A stretch of DNA of 64,000 bases from Flavobacterium channae. Its GTDB lineage: Bacteria; Bacteroidota; Bacteroidia; Flavobacteriales; Flavobacteriaceae. The stretch spans positions 992,001-1,056,000 of the forward strand of contig NZ_CP089096.1 in the NCBI RefSeq assembly GCF_021172165.1, given 5' to 3'. A program made the position numbers and the translations under genes. The notes beneath the pieces were generated by a model that was not told the origin of the DNA, did not search any database, and saw only the letters and a list, made by a program, of their open reading frames with translations. Within the stretch, counting starts at the first letter, position 1. Every line of letters starts with the position of its first letter. Below, piece after piece: positions 22,896 through 30,013 of this stretch.

Positions 22896-24356
22896 CTATT
22901 GATACTTTTTTATTAAATCGGCAACTAATTTTCCTGAAATTAAGGACGGAGGCACTCCTGGTCCTAGTACGGTTAACTGTCCAGTAAAATACAAGTTTTG
23001 TATTTTTTTACTTTTCAATTTAGGTCTTAAAAAAGCAGTCTGCAATAAGGTATTCGCCATACCATACGCATTCCCTTTGTACGAATTATATTCTTTAACA
23101 AAATCATTTACACAAAACGATTCTTTAAAGATAATATTATTTTTTACTTTTTGGTTAGTTAATTGCTCAAGGCGCGTAATAATTTTTTCAAAATACAATT
23201 CTCTCAATTCATTTGTATCTTCTAATCCAGGCGCTAATGGAATTAAAAAGATTCCAGCTTCTTTTCCTTCTGGTGCAGAATTTTCATCGGTTTTTGATGG
23301 AAAACTCGCGTAAAATAAAGGTTCTTCAGGCCATTTTGGATTATCGTAAATGGCTTCGGCGTGAATATCAAAATCTACATCGAAAAATAAAGAGTGATGT
23401 TCTACGTTTTCAATTTTCTTGTCAAATCCCACATAAAATAGGAGTGAAGAAGGAGCAAATGTTTTTGTTGACCAGTATTTTTCAGAATATTGACGGTAAT
23501 TTTTATCCAGCAGAGTTTCTGAATGATGATAATCAGCGCCACTCAAAACTATATCGGTAGTGATTATTTGATTGTTTACCAACAAACCCGTTGCCTTGCC
23601 ATTAGTAATGTCAATTTTTTGAACATTTGCATTTGTTTCAATTTTAACGCCTAATTCTTTTGCTAAAGCTTCCATTGCTAATATTACAGAATACATTCCG
23701 TTTTTTGGATGCCAAGTTCCTAAACCAAAATCGGCAAAGTTCATAAAATTATAAAACGAAGGTGTGTCGCTTGGTTTTGCTCCTAAAAATAAAACTGGAA
23801 ATTCTAAAATTTGAACTAGTTTTATGTTTTTGAATCGTTTTCGAACATCTTTTTTAATGTTACTGAAAAATTGATTCACTTTTTTGGCTGTTTCTAAAGT
23901 AATCAATTCCAAAGGAGATTCACCTGGACGATATACTAAATCTTTAATTGCGATATCATAATTACTTTTTGCTTCAGCCATAAATTGCTCTAATTGTTTT
24001 CCGCTTCCTTTCTCGATAGATTCGAAAGTTTTTACAATTTCAGGCAGATTATCTGCAATTGTTATAAAATCTAAATGACCAAAATAAACTTGATAAGCCG
24101 GAGATAACTTAATTAACTCATAATAGTCAGAAGGTTTTTTACCAAAGTCAGAGAAAAAACGTTCAAATACATCTGGCATCCAATACCATGTTGGTCCTAT
24201 GTCGAAAGTAAACCCTTCTTTTTTTAATTGACGAGCTCTTCCACCAATGGTATTGTTTTTTTCATAGATTGTTACCTCATTTCCTTCTTTTGCCAAATAG
24301 CATGCAGCAGAAAGAGATGAAAATCCAGAACCGATTATGGCAATTTTTTTATCCAC
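22896..24356 (-). CDS. crtI: Phytoene desaturase CrtI
   Basis: The product has 486 residues. It introduces double bonds into phytoene to make lycopene, using FAD. The N-terminal dinucleotide fold IAIIGSGFSSLSAACYLA with the following E in VTIYEKN is clear. The C-terminal signature LYFTGQLTVLGPGVPPSLIS is intact. Typical flavobacterial length. It leads the crt operon and has a strong promoter covered by a palindromic operator (24366-24402). It is controlled presumably by the MerR regulator encoded immediately upstream on the same strand. Confidence 0.94.
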   Translation of the reverse strand: MDKKIAIIGSGFSSLSAACYLAKEGNEVTIYEKNNTIGGRARQLKKEGFTFDIGPTWYWMPDVFERFFSDFGKKPSDYYELIKLSPAYQVYFGHLDFITIADNLPEIVKTFESIEKGSGKQLEQFMAEAKSNYDIAIKDLVYRPGESPLELITLETAKKVNQFFSNIKKDVRKRFKNIKLVQILEFPVLFLGAKPSDTPSFYNFMNFADFGLGTWHPKNGMYSVILAMEALAKELGVKIETNANVQKIDITNGKATGLLVNNQIITTDIVLSGADYHHSETLLDKNYRQYSEKYWSTKTFAPSSLLFYVGFDKKIENVEHHSLFFDVDFDIHAEAIYDNPKWPEEPLFYASFPSKTDENSAPEGKEAGIFLIPLAPGLEDTNELRELYFEKIITRLEQLTNQKVKNNIIFKESFCVNDFVKEYNSYKGNAYGMANTLLQTAFLRPKLKSKKIQNLYFTGQLTVLGPGVPPSLISGKLVADLIKKYQ

Positions 24357-24365
24357 TTATATTTA

Positions 24366-24406
24366 TTTTGTTTAACAAAAATAGTAAAAAAGTTAAACAA
24401 AACAAA
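24366..24406 (-). promoter_or_regulatory. Promoter and operator of crtI
   Basis: On the minus strand TTTG (24403-24406), a 19-base gap and TATTTTTG (24376-24383) form a consensus promoter. TTTTGTTTAAC (24366-24376) and GTTAAACAAAA (24392-24402) are an exact 11-bp inverted repeat with a 15-base spacer, overlying the promoter as MerR-family operators do. The first half plus flank, TTTTGTTTAACAAAA, is itself a palindrome. Confidence 0.65.
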
Positions 24407-24411
24407 TTTTT

Positions 24412-25311
24412 TTATAAAGTATTCGATAGTTCTTCTATACTACTATATCTATATACGTTGTTGAGAGGGGTTTTGGATGAAATATATTGGGTCATTCTAC
24501 CAAGTAATAATAATTCATGTTTGGTATTTTTAAGCAATTGCTCTTGGATATCAACTATATAGTTGTCAATTTCTTCCAGATTTGGCTCAACCGTTAAATA
24601 ACTTACAAAAGTTATCTTTTCAAAAGAGTTTTTTAAATCTAATAAACTTTCAGTTGGAATACTTTCTCCTAAATAAATAGTTTGATACCCTTTTAATAAA
24701 ATTTCATAATTTAAATACATTAATCCTAATTCATGAACCTCGTTTAAAGGAAGAAATAAAACGAAAACTTTATCAGTTCTTGTTGGTTCTAGAATTTGAA
24801 CTTTTTCCGTGTTGATTAAAAGTTTTTGCTTAATTAAGTAACTTATGAAATGTTCGTGCGCCGGTGATATAGTATCGGTTTGCCACAAAAAACCAATTTC
24901 TTCCATTAATGGAATAAAAACAGTATAGAAAACTTCGCGAAAAGATTTTTCACTTAAAAGTTGGTTATAGGTTTTAAAAAATAAAGATTGATCAAAGTTC
25001 ATCATGGCCATTTTAAAAGTACTTATGGCATGATTTTTAGCACTTTTTTCAGAAATTATATCATTGGCTAATTGATTAATTTGTTCTTGATTAAGATTGC
25101 TTATTTTCGATATTTTGTATCCATAATTATGTATTAATACAATATTTAAAAGCTTTTGTAGATTTTTAATATCATAAGAACGAATGTTGGTGTCAGAACG
25201 CATGGGTTCTAAAATATTATAGCGTTTTTCCCAAATACGAATTGTATGTGCTTTTATTCCAGATAGATTTTCTAAATCTTTAATGCTAAAAACATTCTTT
25301 ACATTGTTCAT
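24412..25311 (-). CDS. MerR-family regulator with B12-binding domain (CarH-like photoreceptor candidate)
   Basis: The product has 299 residues. Residues 1-75 are a MerR winged-helix domain (IKDLENLSGIKAHTIRIWEKR). Residues 95-165 form the four-helix cap that carries W143, E153 and H154, exactly spaced as the Wx9EH motif of CarH/CarA. Residues 180-299 are a Rossmann-type cobalamin domain with E191-V-H193-E-L-G196, a variant of DxHxxG with His193 as the likely lower Co ligand. CarH in other bacteria represses carotenoid genes in the dark when bound to adenosylcobalamin and lets go in light. Here it lies next to crtI with matching palindromes before both genes. Light response is inference; the B12 site is well supported. 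Confidence 0.88.
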   Translation of the reverse strand: MNNVKNVFSIKDLENLSGIKAHTIRIWEKRYNILEPMRSDTNIRSYDIKNLQKLLNIVLIHNYGYKISKISNLNQEQINQLANDIISEKSAKNHAISTFKMAMMNFDQSLFFKTYNQLLSEKSFREVFYTVFIPLMEEIGFLWQTDTISPAHEHFISYLIKQKLLINTEKVQILEPTRTDKVFVLFLPLNEVHELGLMYLNYEILLKGYQTIYLGESIPTESLLDLKNSFEKITFVSYLTVEPNLEEIDNYIVDIQEQLLKNTKHELLLLGRMTQYISSKTPLNNVYRYSSIEELSNTL

Positions 25312-25322
25312 TTTTCATGTTA

Positions 25323-25359
25323 TTTTGTTTAACAAAAGTAATAAAAAAAGTAAACAAAA
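25323..25359 (-). promoter_or_regulatory. Promoter and operator of the MerR-family regulator
   Basis: TACTTTTG (25333-25340, minus strand) is a perfect -7 box. TTTTGTTTAAC (25323-25333) and GTAAACAAAA (25350-25359) copy the crtI operator, with one base missing in the right half. The regulator therefore probably controls its own gene. Confidence 0.6.
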
Positions 25360-25458
25360 TGATAAATGTAGTAAAAATGTTTATCTAATTGGTTTGAAAA
25401 TTAAACAAATAGGAAGTAGGAAATTAGAAAAATACAGTATCAAAGTTGTAAAGAATTG

Positions 25459-25541
25459 TGACCAAGGAGGGATTTGAACCCTCACGCCCTTGCGAGCACC
25501 ACCCCCTCAAGATGGCGAGTCTACCGTTTCTCCACTTGGCC
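25459..25541 (-). tRNA. tRNA-Leu (anticodon GAG)
   Basis: The 83-nt minus-strand sequence folds as a class II tRNA. The acceptor stem is GGCCAAG with CTTGGTC, the D stem is GAG with CTC, the anticodon arm is CCATC-TTGAGGG-GGTGG, the variable arm is long, and the T arm is GAGGG-TTCAAAT-CCCTC. Anticodon GAG reads CUC and CUU. No 3' CCA is encoded. Confidence 0.93.
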
Positions 25542-25547
25542 TAAAAT

Positions 25548-25578
25548 AAAAAAAGTTAAGCATTTGCTTAACTTTTTT
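25548..25578 (-). terminator. Hairpin between tRNA-Lys and tRNA-Leu
   Basis: AAAAAAAGTTAAGC (25548-25561) pairs with GCTTAACTTTTTT (25566-25578). On the minus strand it follows the tRNA-Lys pair and ends in a T run, so it should stop their transcript. The downstream tRNA-Leu then needs read-through or its own promoter. Confidence 0.75.
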
Positions 25579-25582
25579 AAAG

Positions 25583-25655
25583 TGACCTGGCTGGGATTCG
25601 AACCCAGGACCCCATCATTAAAAGTGATGTGCTCTACCAGCTGAGCTACCAAGTC
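25583..25655 (-). tRNA. tRNA-Lys (anticodon TTT), copy 2
   Basis: This is a 73-nt minus-strand tRNA: acceptor GACTTGG with CCAGGTC, D arm GCTCAGCTGGTAGAGC, anticodon arm CATCA-CTTTTAA-TGATG, T arm CTGGG-TTCGAAT-CCCAG. It appears identical to the copy 100 bases away. CCA is not encoded. Confidence 0.95.
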
Positions 25656-25682
25656 GGTGCTTTCAAGAATATGCTATTGTAG

Positions 25683-25755
25683 TGACCTGGCTGGGATTCG
25701 AACCCAGGACCCCATCATTAAAAGTGATGTGCTCTACCAGCTGAGCTACCAAGTC
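25683..25755 (-). tRNA. tRNA-Lys (anticodon TTT), copy 1
   Basis: This is the promoter-proximal copy of the tandem pair, 73 nt, with the same arms and anticodon as the other copy. The 27-base spacer between them (25656-25682) is not conserved with either flank. The transcript is led by the promoter at 25779-25808. Confidence 0.95.
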
Positions 25756-25778
25756 ATTTATTTCCTTGAATGCGGGTG

Positions 25779-25808
25779 CAAATATATAAACATTTATTTA
25801 TTTTGCAA
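25779..25808 (-). promoter_or_regulatory. Promoter of the tRNA-Lys pair
   Basis: On the minus strand TTG (25806-25808), a 19-base gap and TATATTTG (25779-25786) match the Bacteroidota consensus exactly. A plus-strand TAAATTTG (25822-25829) next to it may serve the shikimate kinase gene. Confidence 0.75.
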
Positions 25809-25883
25809 TGGTAATTTATTATAAATTTGTCTTTTTTTTTAATTAATTTCTTAACCCTTTAATTTATAGGGGATTATTTACAT

Positions 25884-26399
25884 ATGAAAATTGTGTTACT
25901 TGGGTATATGGGTTGTGGTAAGTCGGTAATCGGTGCTTTTTTGTCAAAAAAGCTCAATATTCCTTTTCTTGATTTGGACCATGAAATTGAAAAATCTTCT
26001 CAACAAACCATATCTGAAATGTTTCAGACTAAAGGTGAAATTTATTTTAGAAAAAAGGAACATGAGGTTTTTAAATCATTGGTGAATAAACCTGGTGAAT
26101 TTGTATTAAGTTTAGGAGGAGGAACTCCATGTTATTACTACAATCATGAGTTATTGCAAAATGAAGGTGTTGTTTCTATCTATTTAAAGGCTTCTGTAGA
26201 TACTTTAGTAAGTCGATTAAGCAATGAAAAGGAAAATCGCCCGCTCTTGCATATGCAAGACGAGAATTCGTTAAAAGATTTTATCAATAAACATTTGTTT
26301 GATAGAAACTATTATTATTATCAAGCAACAAAAACAATTGTAGTCGATGATAAGTCTATAAATCAAATTGTAGATGAAATCGCTTCTATTTTAGCTTAA
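25884..26399 (+). CDS. aroK: Shikimate kinase
   Basis: The product has 171 residues. It phosphorylates shikimate at the 3-hydroxyl with ATP in the aromatic amino acid pathway, in the cytoplasm. The P-loop GYMGCGKS is at 7-14. The shikimate-binding DLDHEIE and GGGTPCYY are present, and the lid segment ENRPLLH follows. Length is normal. Its 3' end overlaps the convergent phosphoribosyltransferase gene by 9 bases with no terminator between them. A TAAATTTG box about 55 bases upstream is the likely promoter. Confidence 0.93.
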   Translation: MKIVLLGYMGCGKSVIGAFLSKKLNIPFLDLDHEIEKSSQQTISEMFQTKGEIYFRKKEHEVFKSLVNKPGEFVLSLGGGTPCYYYNHELLQNEGVVSIYLKASVDTLVSRLSNEKENRPLLHMQDENSLKDFINKHLFDRNYYYYQATKTIVVDDKSINQIVDEIASILA

Positions 26400-26885
26400 A
26401 TAGGCATAAGAATTGTTGTTTTCAAAAACTACTTGAATGTGTTCTTGTAATGATGTTGATAAAGACAATCCTTTAAAATCAGCTTTTACAGGATATTTTT
26501 TGTGATTTCTATCTACTAAAACTGCTGTTTTAAATTTGTTTAATGGAACTTCTAAAAAATGTTTTACACCATAAATTAAAGTAGTTCCAGTATTTAACAC
26601 ATCGTCAATTAAAACAAGTGATTTATTTTGATATTCATCTACGTTTAAAGATGTGGTAACAACGTTTTGTGGATTTTGTTTGTTTATTTTAACTTCACAA
26701 AGTGTTACTTTTAGATCTGAAATTACAGCTAATTCTGCAGCTATTTTTTCAGCAAAAATAAACCCATTATTAGCAATACCAGCTAAAATTACTTCATTAT
26801 CATTTACAAATGTTTCGTAAATCTGATACGCAATTCTTTTTGTTTTATGTGAAATTTCTTTGTGTGATAAAATGATATTTTCCAT
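26391..26885 (-). CDS. Phosphoribosyltransferase family protein (PyrR-like)
   Basis: The product has 164 residues. The PRPP-binding loop VLIDDVLNTGTTL and the type I phosphoribosyltransferase fold are clear; AGIANNGFIFAEKIAAEL forms the pyrophosphate loop region. It resembles PyrR and related small PRTases, but regulation of pyrimidine genes cannot be shown. It starts a minus-strand run with a methyltransferase and an S4 protein upstream of it by 8 bases. The stop overlaps the end of aroK. The substrate base is unknown. Confidence 0.85.
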   Translation of the reverse strand: MENIILSHKEISHKTKRIAYQIYETFVNDNEVILAGIANNGFIFAEKIAAELAVISDLKVTLCEVKINKQNPQNVVTTSLNVDEYQNKSLVLIDDVLNTGTTLIYGVKHFLEVPLNKFKTAVLVDRNHKKYPVKADFKGLSLSTSLQEHIQVVFENNNSYAYLS

Positions 26886-26893
26886 TTGTGTTG

Positions 26894-27460
26894 TTATTTG
26901 ACTTCAAAGATAAAAAAGAGTTCTTTATTTTCTCGAGGCTTTATTGAATTATATGCTTTTTCAAGTGTTTTTATATAAAATTTCTCTGAAAACAATTCCA
27001 TGTATTCCTCTTTTGAACCACCAAACGGAGGTCCAACTTCTGTTAAAGGAAAATCAAATAGAAGTCCTGCTATTTTACCTTTAGGTTTTAATAATGTTTT
27101 CATTTTTTCAACATATTGAGGACGCATGTTGGGCAATAATGCGCAGAAAAAGGTTTGTTCTATTATTAAATCAAAAGTATCATTGAAAGCAAAAAAATCA
27201 TCATGAATAAGATGAGAACTATATTTTGGATTTCTCTTCTTGATATTATTTAAAGGAGTTTCGGCAATATCAATTACAAATACATTTTTAAAGCCTTTTT
27301 TAATTAAATAATCAAATTCATAACCATTACCAGCTCCTGGAATTAAGATTTTTAAATTTTTATCAGTTAATTGGTCAATGTATTCTTTTATTGGAGTTGT
27401 TATTTTGCCAGCATCCCAACCCGTATCACCTTTTTGATATCTGTTTTCCCAATAGTTCAT
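26894..27460 (-). CDS. SAM-dependent methyltransferase, TPMT family
   Basis: The product has 188 residues. The start YWENRYQKGDTGWDAGKIT and the SAM site LKILIPGAGNGYEFDYL are hallmarks of the thiopurine methyltransferase family; IEQTFFCALLP and GKIAGLLFDFPL follow. Members methylate small thiol or chalcogen compounds. The substrate here is unknown. Its start codon touches the stop of the S4-domain gene, so the two are probably cotranslated, and the PRTase follows 8 bases later. Confidence 0.88.
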   Translation of the reverse strand: MNYWENRYQKGDTGWDAGKITTPIKEYIDQLTDKNLKILIPGAGNGYEFDYLIKKGFKNVFVIDIAETPLNNIKKRNPKYSSHLIHDDFFAFNDTFDLIIEQTFFCALLPNMRPQYVEKMKTLLKPKGKIAGLLFDFPLTEVGPPFGGSKEEYMELFSEKFYIKTLEKAYNSIKPRENKELFFIFEVK

Positions 27461-27859
27461 TTATTCCGTTTTAGAAGTTTCATCAAAATCTTCATTATCC
27501 CATAAATAATCATCGATGTCTCTTCGCTCTTTTTTTGTAGGACGTCCAGTACCATTTGCACGATAATGATCTTTAGAAAGTTTAAGCAATTCTAAATGTT
27601 CAAATGCTTCTTTAGGAGTTTCATCTTTTCGATACATATCTACTAACTTAGCTCCTAAGCGGTTTTGTGGAATATCAAGGATGGTTAATTTGTAATTTAT
27701 TTGGTCTTTTCGCAAGGTAATTTTATCGGTTGGAAATACTTCGCGAGAAGCCTTAGCAACCTGTCCGTTAACTGTTATGTGACCCTTTTTTACAGCTTCA
27801 GTTGCTATACTTCGGGTTTTGTAGTATCGTAAGCACCATAAAAGTTTGTCAATACGCAT
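27461..27859 (-). CDS. S4-domain RNA-binding protein, Hsp15-like
   Basis: The product has 132 residues. An N-terminal S4 domain (MRIDKLLWCLRYYKTRSIAT, then EAVKKGHITVNGQVAKASREV) is followed by a basic tail with TGRPTKKERRDID and an acidic end. This matches Hsp15 (HslR), which binds stalled 50S subunits carrying nascent chains. An earlier ATG would add MIYI and is less likely given the family start at MRIDK. It leads a minus-strand unit with the methyltransferase and PRTase. Confidence 0.9.
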   Translation of the reverse strand: MRIDKLLWCLRYYKTRSIATEAVKKGHITVNGQVAKASREVFPTDKITLRKDQINYKLTILDIPQNRLGAKLVDMYRKDETPKEAFEHLELLKLSKDHYRANGTGRPTKKERRDIDDYLWDNEDFDETSKTE

Positions 27860-27939
27860 AATATAAATCAAAAAACCATGTTAATATTTCTACAAAAATA
27901 AATGAAAATTGTATCTTGCGCCCTATAAATTTTATAATA

Positions 27940-28926
27940 ATGAAAAGCCTTTTAAAAATAGTTTTGGTTGTTGGTTTGTTTACGAGTCTTTTTTCTTGTC
28001 AAAAAGATGATGGTGTTTCTCTACAAGAAGATCGACCATATGACGAAGTATATGCAGAAGATATTGCAGAAATTGAAGAGTTTTTGCACACGCATTATGT
28101 TACTGTTGATGCAGATTATAATACGACTTTTACTCAAATTCCTGATGGTGGAACGCAAACTCCAATTTGGGATATGCCTGAATTAGATTTTAAAGAAGTA
28201 GATAAGCATGATATTACTTATAAAGTTTATTATTTGAATTTTAGAGAAGGTGTTGGTGAAAATATTACACGTGTTGATTCATCATATGTTTCATATAAAG
28301 GTTTCGCTTTTAATAAAACAACAACTGATGGAGTTGATACCTATAATCAAACAGTTTTTGATGAAAAACAATCTCCGATTTGGTTGTCTCTGGATGAAGT
28401 AATTACAGGTTGGGCTTACATTATGCCTCTTTTTAAAACAGGCACTTTTACTCCAATGGCCGATGGAAGTATTTCATATAATGATTTTGGAACTGGTGTA
28501 ATGTTTCTTCCTTCTGGATTGGCTTATTTTAGCTCAGGAACTTTAACTATTCCATCTTATGCGTCTTTAGTATTTTCGTTTAAATTGCATAATTTAAGAA
28601 GAAGAGATCATGATCAAGATGGTATTCTTTCTATGTATGAATACGGACCAGATTTTGATGAAGACCCAATTGACACAGATGAAGATGGTAGACCAGATTA
28701 TATTGATGTTGATGATGATGCCGATGGTGTTTTAACAAAAGTAGAAAGATCGTTTACTTATTTAGATGGTGGTGAAACTAAAACAGGATATTATCCTTAT
28801 AATGGAGCACTTGTAGATGATCCTTCAACACCTTATGATGATACTAAAGGTATTCCAAGTTGTTCAAACGATTTTACGTCACCAACAAGATTAAGAAGAC
28901 ATTTAGATCCTAGTTGTAGAAATTAA
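27940..28926 (+). CDS. FKBP-like lipoprotein with Asp-rich Ca2+ repeats
   Basis: The product has 328 residues with lipobox SLFSC (Cys20). The middle (about 75-230) looks like an FKBP-type peptidyl-prolyl isomerase domain: SSYVSYKGFAFNKTTTDGV, IWLSLDEVITGWAYIMPLFK and IPSYASLVFSFKL. The C-terminal part (about 231-275) holds calcium-type loops DHDQDGILSMYEYG, DTDEDGRPDYID and DVDDDADGVLTKVE, like EF-hand or thrombospondin type 3 repeats. The fused layout suggests a Ca2+-stabilised folding factor at the outer membrane. Key FKBP catalytic residues were not checked, so enzymatic activity is uncertain. A start before ATG 27940 is rejected: it would need TTG inside the promoter. Confidence 0.78.
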   Translation: MKSLLKIVLVVGLFTSLFSCQKDDGVSLQEDRPYDEVYAEDIAEIEEFLHTHYVTVDADYNTTFTQIPDGGTQTPIWDMPELDFKEVDKHDITYKVYYLNFREGVGENITRVDSSYVSYKGFAFNKTTTDGVDTYNQTVFDEKQSPIWLSLDEVITGWAYIMPLFKTGTFTPMADGSISYNDFGTGVMFLPSGLAYFSSGTLTIPSYASLVFSFKLHNLRRRDHDQDGILSMYEYGPDFDEDPIDTDEDGRPDYIDVDDDADGVLTKVERSFTYLDGGETKTGYYPYNGALVDDPSTPYDDTKGIPSCSNDFTSPTRLRRHLDPSCRN

Positions 28927-28946
28927 TATTTTCTAGATATAATTTT

Positions 28947-28974
28947 AAAAGACCGATTTAATCGGTCTTTTTTT
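28947..28974 (+). terminator. Terminator of the FKBP-like gene
   Basis: AAAAGACCGAT (28947-28957) pairs with ATCGGTC followed by a seven-base T run, with a TTA loop. Confidence 0.85.
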
Positions 28975-28980
28975 ATATAA

Positions 28981-29018
28981 AAAAAACTCCGATATAAACA
29001 CATCGGAGTGATTTTTTC
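28981..29018 (-). terminator. Hairpin, probable terminator of the DUF4197 gene
   Basis: ACTCCGAT (28986-28993) pairs with ATCGGAGT (29002-29009). Read on the minus strand it is followed by a T run, so it fits as terminator for the DUF4197 gene. The remaining bases to 29174 show no gene. Confidence 0.6.
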
Positions 29019-29174
29019 TAAACTAACCCTAACTAAATGAGAATTTTATTCTTATTACAATGCAAATATCTTACCTTTTTTTGAATTGTAATGTTAAGGT
29101 TATGTTATTCTTATGTTATTGATTACTAAATTTTTACGAAAACGTTTTTTCTGTAAAAAATGAATTACAAAACA

Positions 29175-29885
29175 TTATTTTTTATCTTGTAAAGCAAATA
29201 CTCTTTTCAATAAATCAGAACTTCTTGCGCTTAAATTGCCTCTAATATCTTTTTCTTCAACAGCAATCATTTTAAAAACGCCTTCCATTGCTTTGTTAGT
29301 GGTATAATCTGTTAAATCAGGATTTACTTTTGTTACTAAAGGAATAGAGTTGTATTTGGTAATGATATTCGTCCAAACTTTATCAGCGCCTACTTTTGCA
29401 AATGAATTTTTAATAACTGGATTGAATTTAGCGTATAAAGCATTTGAAGTAGTATTTTGTAAATAAGTAGTCGCTGAACTTTCATTACCCATTAAGATGT
29501 TTTTAGCGTCAGTAAAAGTCATTTGTTTAACTGCATCAACAAAAATAGGGGTAGCTTCTTTTACAGCATCTTCAGCAGCTCTATTAATTACTTTTAAGCC
29601 TTCATCTGCTAAACTTGATAAACCAATTTGACGTAATTTTTTATCTACTACTTGTAACTCTTCAGGTAAAAGAATTTTTACGGCTTGATTTTTAAAGAAT
29701 CCGTCTGTTGCAGTCAATTTAGAAACTTGTTTGGTTATACCATTATTCAAAGCTTCTTTTAAACCATTTCCTATTTCAAATTGGCTAATTCCTGTTGTTC
29801 CTTGTGGAAGTTGATCCATTACTTGTTGCATTTCTGCACAGCCAAATAAACCAAATACTAATAAACTAAATACAATTTTTTTCAT
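29175..29885 (-). CDS. DUF4197 family lipoprotein
   Basis: The product has 236 residues with lipobox LFGC (Cys16). The mature protein is mostly helical: GNGLKEALNNGITKQVSKLT, then TPIFVDAVKQMTFTDAKNIL and TTYLQNTTSNALYAKF. These fit DUF4197, a family widespread in Gram-negative bacteria with no assigned activity. It is probably anchored to a membrane face in the envelope. The gene is monocistronic, with a TATCTTTG promoter box on the minus strand at 29912-29919 and a hairpin behind the stop. Confidence 0.88.
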   Translation of the reverse strand: MKKIVFSLLVFGLFGCAEMQQVMDQLPQGTTGISQFEIGNGLKEALNNGITKQVSKLTATDGFFKNQAVKILLPEELQVVDKKLRQIGLSSLADEGLKVINRAAEDAVKEATPIFVDAVKQMTFTDAKNILMGNESSATTYLQNTTSNALYAKFNPVIKNSFAKVGADKVWTNIITKYNSIPLVTKVNPDLTDYTTNKAMEGVFKMIAVEEKDIRGNLSARSSDLLKRVFALQDKK

Positions 29886-30013
29886 GTTTTCTATTTTGTA
29901 AACTTATTTTACAAAGATAGTGCCATTTTTCAAAACAATAATTTGTAAAAATTGGATGAATTAAAATTATTAAATTCGTAAATTGCACCCATAAAATTGA
30001 ATAAAAATTACAG

